A DNA stretch of 48,497 bases from the NCBI GenBank assembly GCA_903897005.1, contig CAITZZ010000150.1:1-48497 (forward strand), written 5' to 3'. Positions 20,291-29,283 of the stretch are shown here, piece after piece. The position numbers and the translations under genes were made by a program. Numbering within the stretch: the stretch's first letter is position 1; each line of letters begins with the position of its first letter. The notes beneath the pieces are model-generated. The model did not search any database. It saw only the letters and a list, made by a program, of their open reading frames with translations, and was not told the origin of the DNA. Source of the DNA: an uncultured beta proteobacterium. GTDB lineage: Bacteria > Pseudomonadota > Gammaproteobacteria > Burkholderiales > Burkholderiaceae_C.

Positions 20291-21232
20291 TTAGTCGGCA
20301 AAGAAGTTTACCGGCAGTCCGGGGACCTTGACGCGCATCGAGAATATGCAGCCCGACAGTGGCAGGACTTTGAGCTCTTCTGTGCTGCGTTTCTGGCGTG
20401 CACTGGTGAGGTACAGCGTGCGCAGGTCGTCACCGCCAAAGCAGACCATGGTCGGGCATTGCGCAGGTGTTTCCCACTGGGCCAGCAAAGTGCCGTCGGG
20501 CGCGAGCTGACAGACACGCCGGCCCTCGTACAGCGCCACAAAATAGTTGCCCTCTGCGTCGACCGCAGCACCATCAGGGCGGCCGCCGTAACTGGCAACG
20601 GGGAGCGATGCGGACTTGGGCGCGAATTGATGGAAAGTGCGTTCTGCGCTGAGCGTCGCGAGCGGCGCATCAAAATTCCAGGCGCGCACCGCATGGCTGG
20701 GCGTGTCGCTCCAGTACAGTATGCCGCCGTCCGGGCTCCAGGCCAGACCGTTGGCGGTGATTGCGTGCTCCAGCTTGCGCTCGGGGTGCGGCACGAGGCC
20801 GTTGCGGCAGTCCAGGCAGTACAGGGCGGCGTTGTGCGCTGATTTGGTTTCGTCGATGGTGCCAATCCAGAAGCGCCCCAGTGCGTCGCACTTGCCGTCG
20901 TTGGCGCGCATGTACGCCGGGTCGTAGTCGAGTGTGGCGATCTGTAGCAGCGGCCCACCCCACTGGCGGGCGCGAAACACGCCGTGGCGCAGCGCCAGCA
21001 CCAGACCGCCGCCAGCGGCTGGCGCCATGCAGCCCGGCTCGGATGGCAGGTCCCAGGTCTCAACGATACCGGTGGCAACATCGGTGCGCAGGACCTGGCG
21101 GGCCGGGATGTCGATCCAGTACAGCTTGTGCTCCAGCGGGTGCCAGAACGGCGACTCACCCAACTGGTTAGGTTGGGTGGTGACGCATTCCCAGGGAAGA
21201 GTGGCGCGAGCGGGGCAAGCAGTGACGTTCAT
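20291..21232 (-). CDS. SMP-30/gluconolactonase/LRE family protein
   Basis: NQLGESPFWHPLEHKLYWIDI, MRANDGKCDALGRFWIGTID, NGLAWSPDGGILYWSDT, GRPDGAAVDAEGNYF. Confidence 0.93.
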   Translation of the reverse strand: MNVTACPARATLPWECVTTQPNQLGESPFWHPLEHKLYWIDIPARQVLRTDVATGIVETWDLPSEPGCMAPAAGGGLVLALRHGVFRARQWGGPLLQIATLDYDPAYMRANDGKCDALGRFWIGTIDETKSAHNAALYCLDCRNGLVPHPERKLEHAITANGLAWSPDGGILYWSDTPSHAVRAWNFDAPLATLSAERTFHQFAPKSASLPVASYGGRPDGAAVDAEGNYFVALYEGRRVCQLAPDGTLLAQWETPAQCPTMVCFGGDDLRTLYLTSARQKRSTEELKVLPLSGCIFSMRVKVPGLPVNFFAD

Positions 21233-21283
21233 GGCTCAAGGTTTGATTGAGCACATTGTGCACTGCCACTGGCAGGCCCCGGT

Positions 21284-22264
21284 TCAATGCAGGGCGATGG
21301 TCACAAGCGGGTTGGCGACGCAAGTGGCGGAATAGGTGTAGGCCAGATTGACCGCACCCACCATGCCGCTTTGACCACTCAGTGCCTGCGACAGCGATGC
21401 GTTGCCGCTGCTGCACGAACCCGTCGCGACGCCGGTGATGCAGTAGTCCAGATTCAAGGGAACCGAGATGCCGGCGGTGGAGATGGTGCCTTTGACATTC
21501 ACGCCGCAGCTGCCGGTGCCGCCGCCGACACCGGTGCCGCTGACGCCCAACGTGCTGCCATCAAAGGTGTAGCTGATGCTGCTGCCGGGGTTCGCTGCAC
21601 TGTAGGCCGTTGTAAATTTCCCGGAGAACTGTGACCATTGATCAGCCGTCCAGGCGCTGCCAATCATGCTTGACAGCGTCACTGAATTGGTCTGCAGGTA
21701 TTTGGACACAGCAGCCAGCACTTTGCCGTAATCGTTCATAGTGCCGCTGACCGTCGGAACGGTGGTGGCCAGGTTGACGCCGGTGAGTTTGAACTGCGTT
21801 GCAACGCTGCTGGCCATGGTGTTGAACGCCGCCGCGGTTGGGGTTCCGGTGCTGCCAAAGGCGTAGGTGTAGGCCATCGTCGTCAGTGGCGTGACCACAC
21901 CGGTAACGGCACCGCCATTGGCGGTGATAACCACTTTAAGCGGGGTTGCCAGCGTGGTGGACTGGTTGGTTGCCTCGTCGGTGTAAGTGCCACCGCTGAC
22001 TTCCACGACCACATCTCCAGAGAAGGGCACGCTCAGGGAGTAGGTGCCTGCGGTCCCGGTGGTTGTGGTCCCAAGGACGGCGCCGGTGCCGGCATTTTTG
22101 ATGGTCACGGTTGCACCCGAAACCGGACCCTTGACAGCAGAACCACTGATCGTGGTTGCGACTGTCGGTGTGGTGCTTGAAGTGCTGCCGCCACCTCCAC
22201 CGCAGGCCACCAGAATGACCGCTGCCGCACTGGCAGTGATGGCGATTAGACTTTTTGTGCGCAT
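21284..22264 (-). CDS. Putative lipoprotein of unknown function
   Basis: Lipobox-like VILVACGGGGGSTSS; Thr/Gly/Ser-rich; start at MRTKSLIAITAS with upstream aggagg. Confidence 0.7.
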   Translation of the reverse strand: MRTKSLIAITASAAAVILVACGGGGGSTSSTTPTVATTISGSAVKGPVSGATVTIKNAGTGAVLGTTTTGTAGTYSLSVPFSGDVVVEVSGGTYTDEATNQSTTLATPLKVVITANGGAVTGVVTPLTTMAYTYAFGSTGTPTAAAFNTMASSVATQFKLTGVNLATTVPTVSGTMNDYGKVLAAVSKYLQTNSVTLSSMIGSAWTADQWSQFSGKFTTAYSAANPGSSISYTFDGSTLGVSGTGVGGGTGSCGVNVKGTISTAGISVPLNLDYCITGVATGSCSSGNASLSQALSGQSGMVGAVNLAYTYSATCVANPLVTIALH

Positions 22265-22337
22265 GAGATCCTCCTTTAAAAAGAAGGAAAATAGCACCAA
22301 AATACTATGGACAACTATCTCGTAAACCCTTAAGCGT

Positions 22338-22835
22338 TCATTGAACTGCCGCGGGCCGCAACATCCTTTTGGTCTCGATAAAGGCAACGACATCATTGAG
22401 TCCGCTGAGAGTCTTGAGATTCGTCATGACATAGGGCGCCAGATCGGTCTTGTTGATCACCAGCAGGTCGCTCTTGGCGATGCCGGGTCCGCCTTTGCGC
22501 GGAATTTTCTCGCCGGCGGCAACGTCAATCACGTAGATCGTCAGATCGGACAGTTCAGGGCTGAAGGTGGCGGCGAGGTTGTCGCCGCCGCTCTCCACGC
22601 CCATGATGCGCTCGGCGGGCAGCGCGCCGCTGACGGTGAGCAGGCGCTGGTCTTCCTTGGTGTAGATGTCGTTGGTGATGGCCACCAGGTCGTACCGGTC
22701 GCGCATCGCTTTGCATAGCATTTCCAGCAGCGTGGTTTTGCCGGAGCCCACCGGGCCACCGATGCCGACGCGATCAGCAGGCACTCGCGCAGTGGTGCGC
22801 CGGTGCTGCTGGCTGCCAGTGCAAAGGCCAGCCAC
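22338..22835 (-). pseudogene. ureG: ureG remnant with two internal in-frame deletions
   Basis: [74 protein letters not shown]...[30 protein letters not shown] segment missing. Confidence 0.88.
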
Positions 22836-22864
22836 ATCAGCTGCAGAAAACTCGAATCGGTCAT
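22780..22864 (-). pseudogene. ureF: ureF 5' stub fused out of frame to ureG
   Basis: [13 protein letters not shown] matches the usual UreF N-terminus, then homology is lost. Confidence 0.6.
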
Positions 22865-22909
22865 GCTATTGAGAGGTCCATAAATCACGACGCGGACCGA
22901 GGCACACAC

Positions 22910-22965
22910 TGTCATGCCGGACTTGATCCGGCATCCATGGATTGCGGGTCAAGCCCGCAATGACA
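22910..22965. repeat. Bipartite palindromic intergenic repeat
   Basis: tgtcatgccggacttgatccggcatccatggattgcgggtcaagcccgcaatgaca: two hairpins and inverted tgtcat/atgaca ends. Confidence 0.8.
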
Positions 22966-23026
22966 ATGCTGTGCAAGTTCTGATTGGACCGTGTCATGAA
23001 TTCCAGAAACATCAATCGGCAGCAAT

Positions 23027-23599
23027 TCAATGACTGTGACCGTGGTCATGCTTGCAGTTAGGCCCATGCACATGCGGCGCAGCGGCCTTGATCGGGATGT
23101 TGATAGGCTTGGGTCCTGGTGTGGCGTGCTCATGGTTGTGGCCGTTGCTGGCATAGGCGCCACCCTCAGGCTCAAAGGAGGTAGTCTCTTCGGACACTGT
23201 CAGATGCATGGCGCGCAGCATGTCGGAGAGCACATAGTCGGGCTCGATTTTCAGGTGATCTGGCTGCAGTTCAATCGGCACATGGCGGTTACCCAGATGG
23301 TAGGCGGCGCGCGTCAGGTCGAAGGCGCTGCCGTGCTCGGCGCAGGCGGTGATACGCAGCACCGGCTGCGCTGCGGCCAGTACCTTGATCAGCGAGCCGT
23401 CTTCGGCCACCAATACGTCACCACCCCGCACCAGCGTGCCGCGCGGCAGGAAAACGCCGAGTTGACGCCCTGCAGAGTCGGTCGCGTCAAAGCGGCTTTT
23501 CTGGCGCACGTCCCAGTCGAGTTCGACCGTGGTCGCGCGTTTGATCAGCGCGGCGGCCAGGCCCTGGCCTTGTGCAATGAGTTTGGATGCTTGGATCAT
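23027..23599 (-). CDS. ureE: Urease accessory protein UreE (His-rich C-terminus)
   Basis: ELDWDVRQKSRFDATDSAGRQLGVFLPRGTLVRGGDVL...AYHLGNRHVPIEL; tail HVHGPNCKHDHGHSH. Confidence 0.92.
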   Translation of the reverse strand: MIQASKLIAQGQGLAAALIKRATTVELDWDVRQKSRFDATDSAGRQLGVFLPRGTLVRGGDVLVAEDGSLIKVLAAAQPVLRITACAEHGSAFDLTRAAYHLGNRHVPIELQPDHLKIEPDYVLSDMLRAMHLTVSEETTSFEPEGGAYASNGHNHEHATPGPKPINIPIKAAAPHVHGPNCKHDHGHSH

Positions 23600-23655
23600 G
23601 ATGTATGTTGTCGGTAAATGCTCGGGGAACTTCAGGGGCTGTGAGTGTTGCGGCC

Positions 23656-24921
23656 CTACCAGCGACCGTAGCGTGCCACAATGCCACGCCACAGCGCGTT
23701 GCGCTCCGCACCCATATGGGCACCGCTGGCATCACCTGAAGCGTCCTTGGCTGCGGCCATATGGACCACCACCAGTTTAAGTGCAGGATCGACCATGATG
23801 GCCTGGCCATAGACGCCAAGCAGCGCAAATCGGCGCGTGCTACCGGGCAGCAACCACGTTTGCAGACCATAGCCCAGGTAAGTGCTGCCCTTGTTCTGCA
23901 GGCGTCCGGGCCGGAACGCCTCGGGTTGACGGCCGGCGTCGGTCATGTTCAGCAGGTGCTCGCGCGAGACCACCGCGCGCCCGTCGCGCTGGCCGTCGTT
24001 GGCCATCAGCCACCCCAGGCGCGCGTAATCCCTGACCGTCGCGTTGAAGTTGCCCGCCGCCATCTCGGTCTGGTCCAGCGGGTTGATGAGCCAGGTGGCC
24101 TGTGACTCAGCTCCCAGCGGTTGCCAGATTTTTTCGCCGATGTAGCGACACAAACTCTGCCCGGTGGCGGCGCGCAGGGCCAGACCCAGCACCAAGGTCT
24201 CAGCACTTGCATAGTTAAAGACGCTGCCTTCGGGGGCGGCGCGCTGGGTGATGGTCTGCGCCGCCGCCGTGCTGCCCTGTCTTCTTGCCGCCTGATTGAA
24301 GCGTGCCAGATCATCCCGGCCCGAGTAGTCTTCAAGGAACTGCGCACCCGAGGCCATGCGCAGCAGGTTGATCAACTTGGTGTCGCCATACAGACTGCCC
24401 GCCAGGCGTGGCTCATAGTCAGCGGCACGGTCCTCGAGGGATCGGATATGCCCATCTTCCAGCGCTTTGCCAAACGCTAGTGCGACAACGGTTTTAGCCA
24501 TCGAGTTGGACAGCATGCGCTGCTCCGGCCTTCGCTCGTAGTTGCTGCGCTCGGCCACGATCTCGCCGTCTTTCAGCACCAGCACAGCGGTGGCGCGCTG
24601 GCGTTGCATGTAGTCGTCCAGCGTGAGCGATTTGCCGTCGAAGCGGTACTCAAAGCTGTGCTCGCTGGCCGCTTTGGGCAGTGGCAAAGGCTGCGCCGCC
24701 GGCGCCAGTGTGCAATGCGGCGACAAGCTGTCCATCGCGCTGAACGACCCGACCCGGTAGCGCTCCTGGAACGCTTGGGCCAGATTCGGTGCCACCGGGT
24801 AGCCGGCGGATTTGCCCAGCAGTTCTTCATCCGGGGCCGCGTAGCAGGCGCTGCCGACAGACAGGATGGCGCAGCACAGGGCGAACTGCCATCGCGTCAC
24901 GAGTCTGGAGGTGCTGGACAT
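23656..24921 (-). CDS. Serine hydrolase, beta-lactamase class C-like family
   Basis: SNSMAKT SxxK motif, YAS motif; signal peptide WQFALCCAILSVGSACYA. Confidence 0.88.
   Translation of the reverse strand: MSSTSRLVTRWQFALCCAILSVGSACYAAPDEELLGKSAGYPVAPNLAQAFQERYRVGSFSAMDSLSPHCTLAPAAQPLPLPKAASEHSFEYRFDGKSLTLDDYMQRQRATAVLVLKDGEIVAERSNYERRPEQRMLSNSMAKTVVALAFGKALEDGHIRSLEDRAADYEPRLAGSLYGDTKLINLLRMASGAQFLEDYSGRDDLARFNQAARRQGSTAAAQTITQRAAPEGSVFNYASAETLVLGLALRAATGQSLCRYIGEKIWQPLGAESQATWLINPLDQTEMAAGNFNATVRDYARLGWLMANDGQRDGRAVVSREHLLNMTDAGRQPEAFRPGRLQNKGSTYLGYGLQTWLLPGSTRRFALLGVYGQAIMVDPALKLVVVHMAAAKDASGDASGAHMGAERNALWRGIVARYGRW
24810..24891. repeat. 82-bp repeat, copy A (N-terminal coding part of serine hydrolase)
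   Basis: 79/82 identical to 26351..26432 by eye. Confidence 0.95.
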
Positions 24922-24989
24922 GCTGGATTCGCTTGATGGGGTCAGGATTCCTGGACAATATAGCATTCGCCATAACTTCGAGGGTGGTC

Positions 24990-25076
24990 ATGTCGGCACT
25001 CAAACTCACGCAAATCGGCAATTCGGTGGGCGTCAATTCGCCCAGGCAGGTCTTGCCACACCGGGCGGCGCAGTGA
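24990..25076 (+). pseudogene. AbrB/MazE-like antitoxin N-terminal remnant
   Basis: MSALKLTQIGNSVGVNSPRQVLPHRAAQ*; first 15 residues typical of the family, then stop. Confidence 0.6.
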
Positions 25077-26206
25077 CCCAGGACATCCGCAAATACGACT
25101 ACATCGACGCGTTGCGCGGCTATGCCATCCTGGCTGTGCTGCTGGTTCACTCGACGCAGCAAGTAGCGCCGATCAACCACGCGTTCCAGCGACTTGCGTC
25201 CCATGGAGGGCGAGGGGTGCAACTTTTCTACATCGCCAGCGCACTGACGCTGTGCCTGTCCTGGCAGTTCAGAGCCTCACTCGAAGCCTTCCCGGTTCGC
25301 AACTTCTTCATTCGTCGTTTTTTTCGAATTGCGCCGATGTTCTATGTGGCGATGGCGTTCTACCTGTGTCTGTACGGTTTTTCGCCGCGTTATTGGGCTC
25401 CCAACGGTCTGCAGTGGTGGTATCTCCCGCTCACAGCGCTGTTTCTTAACGGTTATCACCCGGAAACGCTGACATCGGTCGTGCCAGGGGGATGGTCCGT
25501 TGCCGTCGAAATGAACTTCTACCTGGTGCTGCCACTTCTTCTGCTTCGCCTGAAAACGATGAAGTCGCTGCTGGCATTCCTGTTGTTCAGCTTGCTGCTC
25601 AATGCGCTGGCCGAGTCTGCCTCCCTGCGCTGGCTGTTGCCGCTTTATCCGCCGGACCAGCAGCATCTGGTCTACGAATTCAGCTACCTCAACTTCCTTG
25701 GGCAACTCCCGGTTTTTGCCAGCGGATTGCTGGCTTGCCACGTTCTGAGTCATGTGGGCAACCTGAAACGCTTTGTTGTGCTGGGCTGGCTGGCATGGGG
25801 ACTGTTGGCGGCGCTGTCGGTGCTGGCACCTGCAGGCAGCAAACCTATGGGCAATTACATTTTTATTGGATTTGGATTTTCCCTGTTTGCATTGACACTG
25901 TCCATCTACCCGGTGAAGTTCCTGGTCAACAAACCAATGGTCCAGATCGGGAGAATCAGTTTCAGCATGTACCTGACGCACTTTGCTGTACTGGAGTTGT
26001 TCGCGCGGTTCGGGATATCCTCGATATTTCGCCCGGGCGATGAGTCAAGCTTGCTCCACTACTTTCTCGTGGTGGCGGTCACCGGAATCTTGTCCTACGG
26101 CTTTTACGAAGGCATCGAACGCCGGGGCATCCGGTTTGGCAAGCAGATCATCGACAGGCTGGAGCCAGCTTCACCGAAGAGCGTGCCCCGTGCGGCTCGC
26201 GCCTGA
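25073..26206 (+). CDS. Acyltransferase 3 family membrane protein
   Basis: KYDYIDALRGYAILAVLLVHS; RRFFRIAPMFYVAM; GGWSVAVEMNFYLVLPLLL; start uncertain (GTG 25073 or upstream). Confidence 0.88.
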   Translation: MTQDIRKYDYIDALRGYAILAVLLVHSTQQVAPINHAFQRLASHGGRGVQLFYIASALTLCLSWQFRASLEAFPVRNFFIRRFFRIAPMFYVAMAFYLCLYGFSPRYWAPNGLQWWYLPLTALFLNGYHPETLTSVVPGGWSVAVEMNFYLVLPLLLLRLKTMKSLLAFLLFSLLLNALAESASLRWLLPLYPPDQQHLVYEFSYLNFLGQLPVFASGLLACHVLSHVGNLKRFVVLGWLAWGLLAALSVLAPAGSKPMGNYIFIGFGFSLFALTLSIYPVKFLVNKPMVQIGRISFSMYLTHFAVLELFARFGISSIFRPGDESSLLHYFLVVAVTGILSYGFYEGIERRGIRFGKQIIDRLEPASPKSVPRAARA

Positions 26207-26227
26207 TTGCTGCCGCGCGCCAACCGC

Positions 26228-26341
26228 TCAGAATAGATAATAGCGCTGCGTCATTGGCAAACTGGTCGCTGCTTCACAGGTCAGCAACTGGCCGTCAGCG
26301 CGCACGCTGTAGGTCTGGGCGTCGATTTCCATTTTGGGCAG
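26228..26341 (-). pseudogene. ureC: 3' end of ureC (urease alpha subunit C-terminus)
   Basis: [37 protein letters not shown]; in-frame stop immediately upstream. Confidence 0.9.
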
Positions 26342-26350
26342 CTAGCCTGC

Positions 26351-26432
26351 ATTTGCCGAGCAAATCTTCATCCGGGGCCGCGTAGCAGGCGCTGCCGACA
26401 GACAGGATGGCGCAGCACAGGGCGAACTGCCA
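26351..26432. repeat. 82-bp repeat, copy B (orphan serine hydrolase fragment)
   Basis: Encodes WQFALCCAILSVGSACYAAPDEDLLGK on the minus strand. Confidence 0.95.
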
Positions 26433-26498
26433 GAGGCTGGTTTCGCGAACTGGATTCGAGAACACATCCAGCCGCGCAAGGCCTGAGCAAGCTGGCGG

Positions 26499-27365
26499 TC
26501 AAGCGTTCGCAAGTTTGCCAGGCGAACCCTGAAGGCCCAGCATGCTGCGCGTCTCTTCGGGCGTTGCAATGGATTTTTCCAATTCCGCAACGGTGCGCTT
26601 GGTTCGTTCGACAAATTCGGCGTTCGACTTGGCCAACTGACCCTTTCGGTAGAAGATGTTGTCCTCCATTCCCACCCGCACATGGCCTCCGAGCGACAAG
26701 GCTGCAAACAGGATGGGCAAGTGCCCGCGCCCGATTCCGAATGCCGACCATGTGAAATTGCTGCCGAGGTTCTCCTTGCAGGTTTCCAACAGGAACATCA
26801 TGCTTTTCACTTCAGCCGGCAGTCCGCCCGGAGCGCCCAGCACGAACTGAAAATGCGGGACGTCCTGAATCAGCCCCTTTTTCCTGTAGTGCAGCACGTT
26901 GTGGATCATTCCCGCATCGAAGATCTCAAACTCCGGCTTGACCCCGCATTCGTTCATGGAGACAGCCAGCTTTTCCAGAAATTTGGGGCTGTTTTCAAAT
27001 ACCGTCGTGTGGGCCCAATTCATGGTTCCGGCATCGAACGATGCCATCTCCGGACGCAGCGCCTGAAATGGCTTCATGCGCTCATCATCCAACACCCCCA
27101 GACCTCCTGACGTGGTCAGGTTCAGAACAATGTCGCAACGCGAACGCACCAGATCAACGGTCTGGGCAAACTTGTCCAGATTCATGGATGGATTGCCAGC
27201 ATCATCGCGCACGTGGATGTGGGCAATCGACGCACCGGCCTCCCAGCAACGCACAATGTCATCGGCCTCTTCCTGCGGGGTCAGGGGTACATACGGCGTA
27301 TCACTCTTTTTGGGCCAGGCGCCCGTGCAGGCTACTGTCAGAATCACTTTGTCAGTGTTATCCAT
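26499..27365 (-). CDS. BKACE (beta-keto acid cleavage enzyme, 3-keto-5-aminohexanoate cleavage family)
   Basis: VILTVACTGAWPKKSDTPYVPLTPQEEADDIVRCWEAGASIAHIHVRD; GGHVRVGMEDNIFYRKGQLAKSN. Confidence 0.95.
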   Translation of the reverse strand: MDNTDKVILTVACTGAWPKKSDTPYVPLTPQEEADDIVRCWEAGASIAHIHVRDDAGNPSMNLDKFAQTVDLVRSRCDIVLNLTTSGGLGVLDDERMKPFQALRPEMASFDAGTMNWAHTTVFENSPKFLEKLAVSMNECGVKPEFEIFDAGMIHNVLHYRKKGLIQDVPHFQFVLGAPGGLPAEVKSMMFLLETCKENLGSNFTWSAFGIGRGHLPILFAALSLGGHVRVGMEDNIFYRKGQLAKSNAEFVERTKRTVAELEKSIATPEETRSMLGLQGSPGKLANA

Positions 27366-27397
27366 AAAATTCCTTTTGCAGGCGTCTGCTTTTCAGC

Positions 27398-28204
27398 TTA
27401 GGTCGATGGCATCAGCGCATCGTCAAAGATCGCGACCGCCCGCGTCCATCCCGCCGAGGCGCCACGGATCTTGTGCGGAAAGCACGAAATGTAAAAACCC
27501 GTAGCAGGCAAAACCTCCAGGTTGTGCAGCTTTTCGATATGACAGTAACCGATGTCACGACCGGCTTTGTGCCCTTCCCAGATCAAGGAGGCGTCGTGGC
27601 TTTCACCGTATTTTTTCGCGGTGTGCACAAAAGGGGCGTCCCAGCTCCATGCATCGGTTCCGGTCAGGCGCACACCGCGCTCGAGCAGGTACATGGTGGC
27701 CTCGTAGCCCATGCCGCAACCGGCTGCCACATAGTCGGGGTTGCCATAGCGCAAGCCAGCGCGGGTGTTGACCACAACGATCTCCAGCGGCGACAAGGTG
27801 TGCCCAATGCGCTGCAATTCCGCTTCGACGTCCGCCGCAGTGACGACATAGCCATCGCCAAAATGGCGAAAGTCCAGTTTCACGCCAGGCTGGAAGCACC
27901 ACTCCAGTGGCACCTCGTCGATGGCGATGGCGGGCTTCTTCTGGCCCAACGCCTTGTCCATGGTTGAATGAAAGTGGTACGGAGCATCCAGATGTGTTCC
28001 GTTGTGAGTGGAGAGTTGCACCATCTCCACGGCCCAGCCTTCACCATCGGGTAGATCCTCTTTCTTGAGTCCGGGAAAGAAAGGTGCTATCTGCGCGAAC
28101 GTATTCTCGTGGTTGAAGTATTCGATCCTGGGCGCAAAGGCCGGTGGATCGCTCAGTACATCGTTTTCAAGGTAGATCGAAAGGTCAACAAATTTGCGAG
28201 TCAT
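27398..28204 (-). CDS. Cyclase family protein (kynurenine formamidase-like metal-dependent hydrolase)
   Basis: LSTHNGTHLDAPYHF signature; VDLSIYLENDV; GTDAWSWDAPF. Confidence 0.92.
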   Translation of the reverse strand: MTRKFVDLSIYLENDVLSDPPAFAPRIEYFNHENTFAQIAPFFPGLKKEDLPDGEGWAVEMVQLSTHNGTHLDAPYHFHSTMDKALGQKKPAIAIDEVPLEWCFQPGVKLDFRHFGDGYVVTAADVEAELQRIGHTLSPLEIVVVNTRAGLRYGNPDYVAAGCGMGYEATMYLLERGVRLTGTDAWSWDAPFVHTAKKYGESHDASLIWEGHKAGRDIGYCHIEKLHNLEVLPATGFYISCFPHKIRGASAGWTRAVAIFDDALMPST

Positions 28205-28227
28205 GGTGCTGCTACTCCCGGATGAAA

Positions 28228-29283
28228 TCAGGGTTGAAGGGTTTCACGCCAGTGCACCATGGGCAGTCCGGGCACTGGCGAGCGAAAAGAAGGAATCGTG
28301 GTGCCCAGCAAGCTGCCCAGGTAGACCGTGCGCAGATCGGGACCACCAAAGGTGATACTGGCCAGCCACGGTGCAACGCTGCCGTGGGCGCGTGCCATGT
28401 CATCGGCGGTGACTGTACCGGCCTGGATCTTGTCAAGCAGGTTGCGGCTGGCCGCTGGGTCACCGTCGTCAAGCAGCAAACGAACATCGCCCTGCGGAGT
28501 GATGGCGATCAGTTGATCTACCATGACCAGCGTGCACCACAGGTTGCCGTAAGCGTCAAACGCAATGCCATCCGGGTAGCCACCCAGGTTGATCGGGCCA
28601 AAAACTTCCCGGTTCGCCAACCGCACGCCGTGCTCAGACTCCACCAGCCGCATGCGCGAGATGTTGGGGCCTGTGGTCTCGACGATGTAGAGCCACTCCT
28701 CACGCGCATCCAGGCGGATTTCATTGGTGAAGTAAAAGCCATCGGCCACCACGCGCAAACCATGTTCATCAACGACCGCAATGTAGCCATCGCAGACGCG
28801 GTTGGCGGCGGCTTGGGTCCAGGGATTGACGCGGGTCGAGACGGTGATCCAGATCCGGCCCTTGGAATCACGCAAGACAAAGTTGACCTTGCCGATGGCC
28901 TTGCCGTCAATGCGATCATGCAAGGTGCGGGTGCGTCCATCGCGCGACATCAACTCCAGGCAGTCGGTGCCAAAGTTGGAGATCAGGATGTCGCCATTGG
29001 CGGCAAAAGCCAGCCCGTTGGGCAGCGTGCCCTGGGTGAACTTGGCCTCAAACCGGTCGCTGCTGTCGGTGGCGGCAGTGGCAAACCTGGCGTCAGCTTG
29101 CTGGCCAATGAATTGCTGTGAGCCGTCGGCCGAAATGCGCGTTACACCGCCCCGCGCGTCGGCGACCCACAAAGTGCCGTCGCGCTCGGCCAAAATGCAT
29201 TCTGGGCGCTGCAGGCCTACACCAATGTAGGTAATGGCCGAGCGGTCAAGCGTGAAACCATCGAGTGGGTTGGGGCTGATCAT
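28228..29283 (-). CDS. SMP-30/gluconolactonase/LRE family protein
   Basis: GLQRPECILAERDGTLWVADARGGV; LPNGLAFAANGDILISNFG; GYPDGIAFDAYGNLWCTLV. Confidence 0.92.
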   Translation of the reverse strand: MISPNPLDGFTLDRSAITYIGVGLQRPECILAERDGTLWVADARGGVTRISADGSQQFIGQQADARFATAATDSSDRFEAKFTQGTLPNGLAFAANGDILISNFGTDCLELMSRDGRTRTLHDRIDGKAIGKVNFVLRDSKGRIWITVSTRVNPWTQAAANRVCDGYIAVVDEHGLRVVADGFYFTNEIRLDAREEWLYIVETTGPNISRMRLVESEHGVRLANREVFGPINLGGYPDGIAFDAYGNLWCTLVMVDQLIAITPQGDVRLLLDDGDPAASRNLLDKIQAGTVTADDMARAHGSVAPWLASITFGGPDLRTVYLGSLLGTTIPSFRSPVPGLPMVHWRETLQP

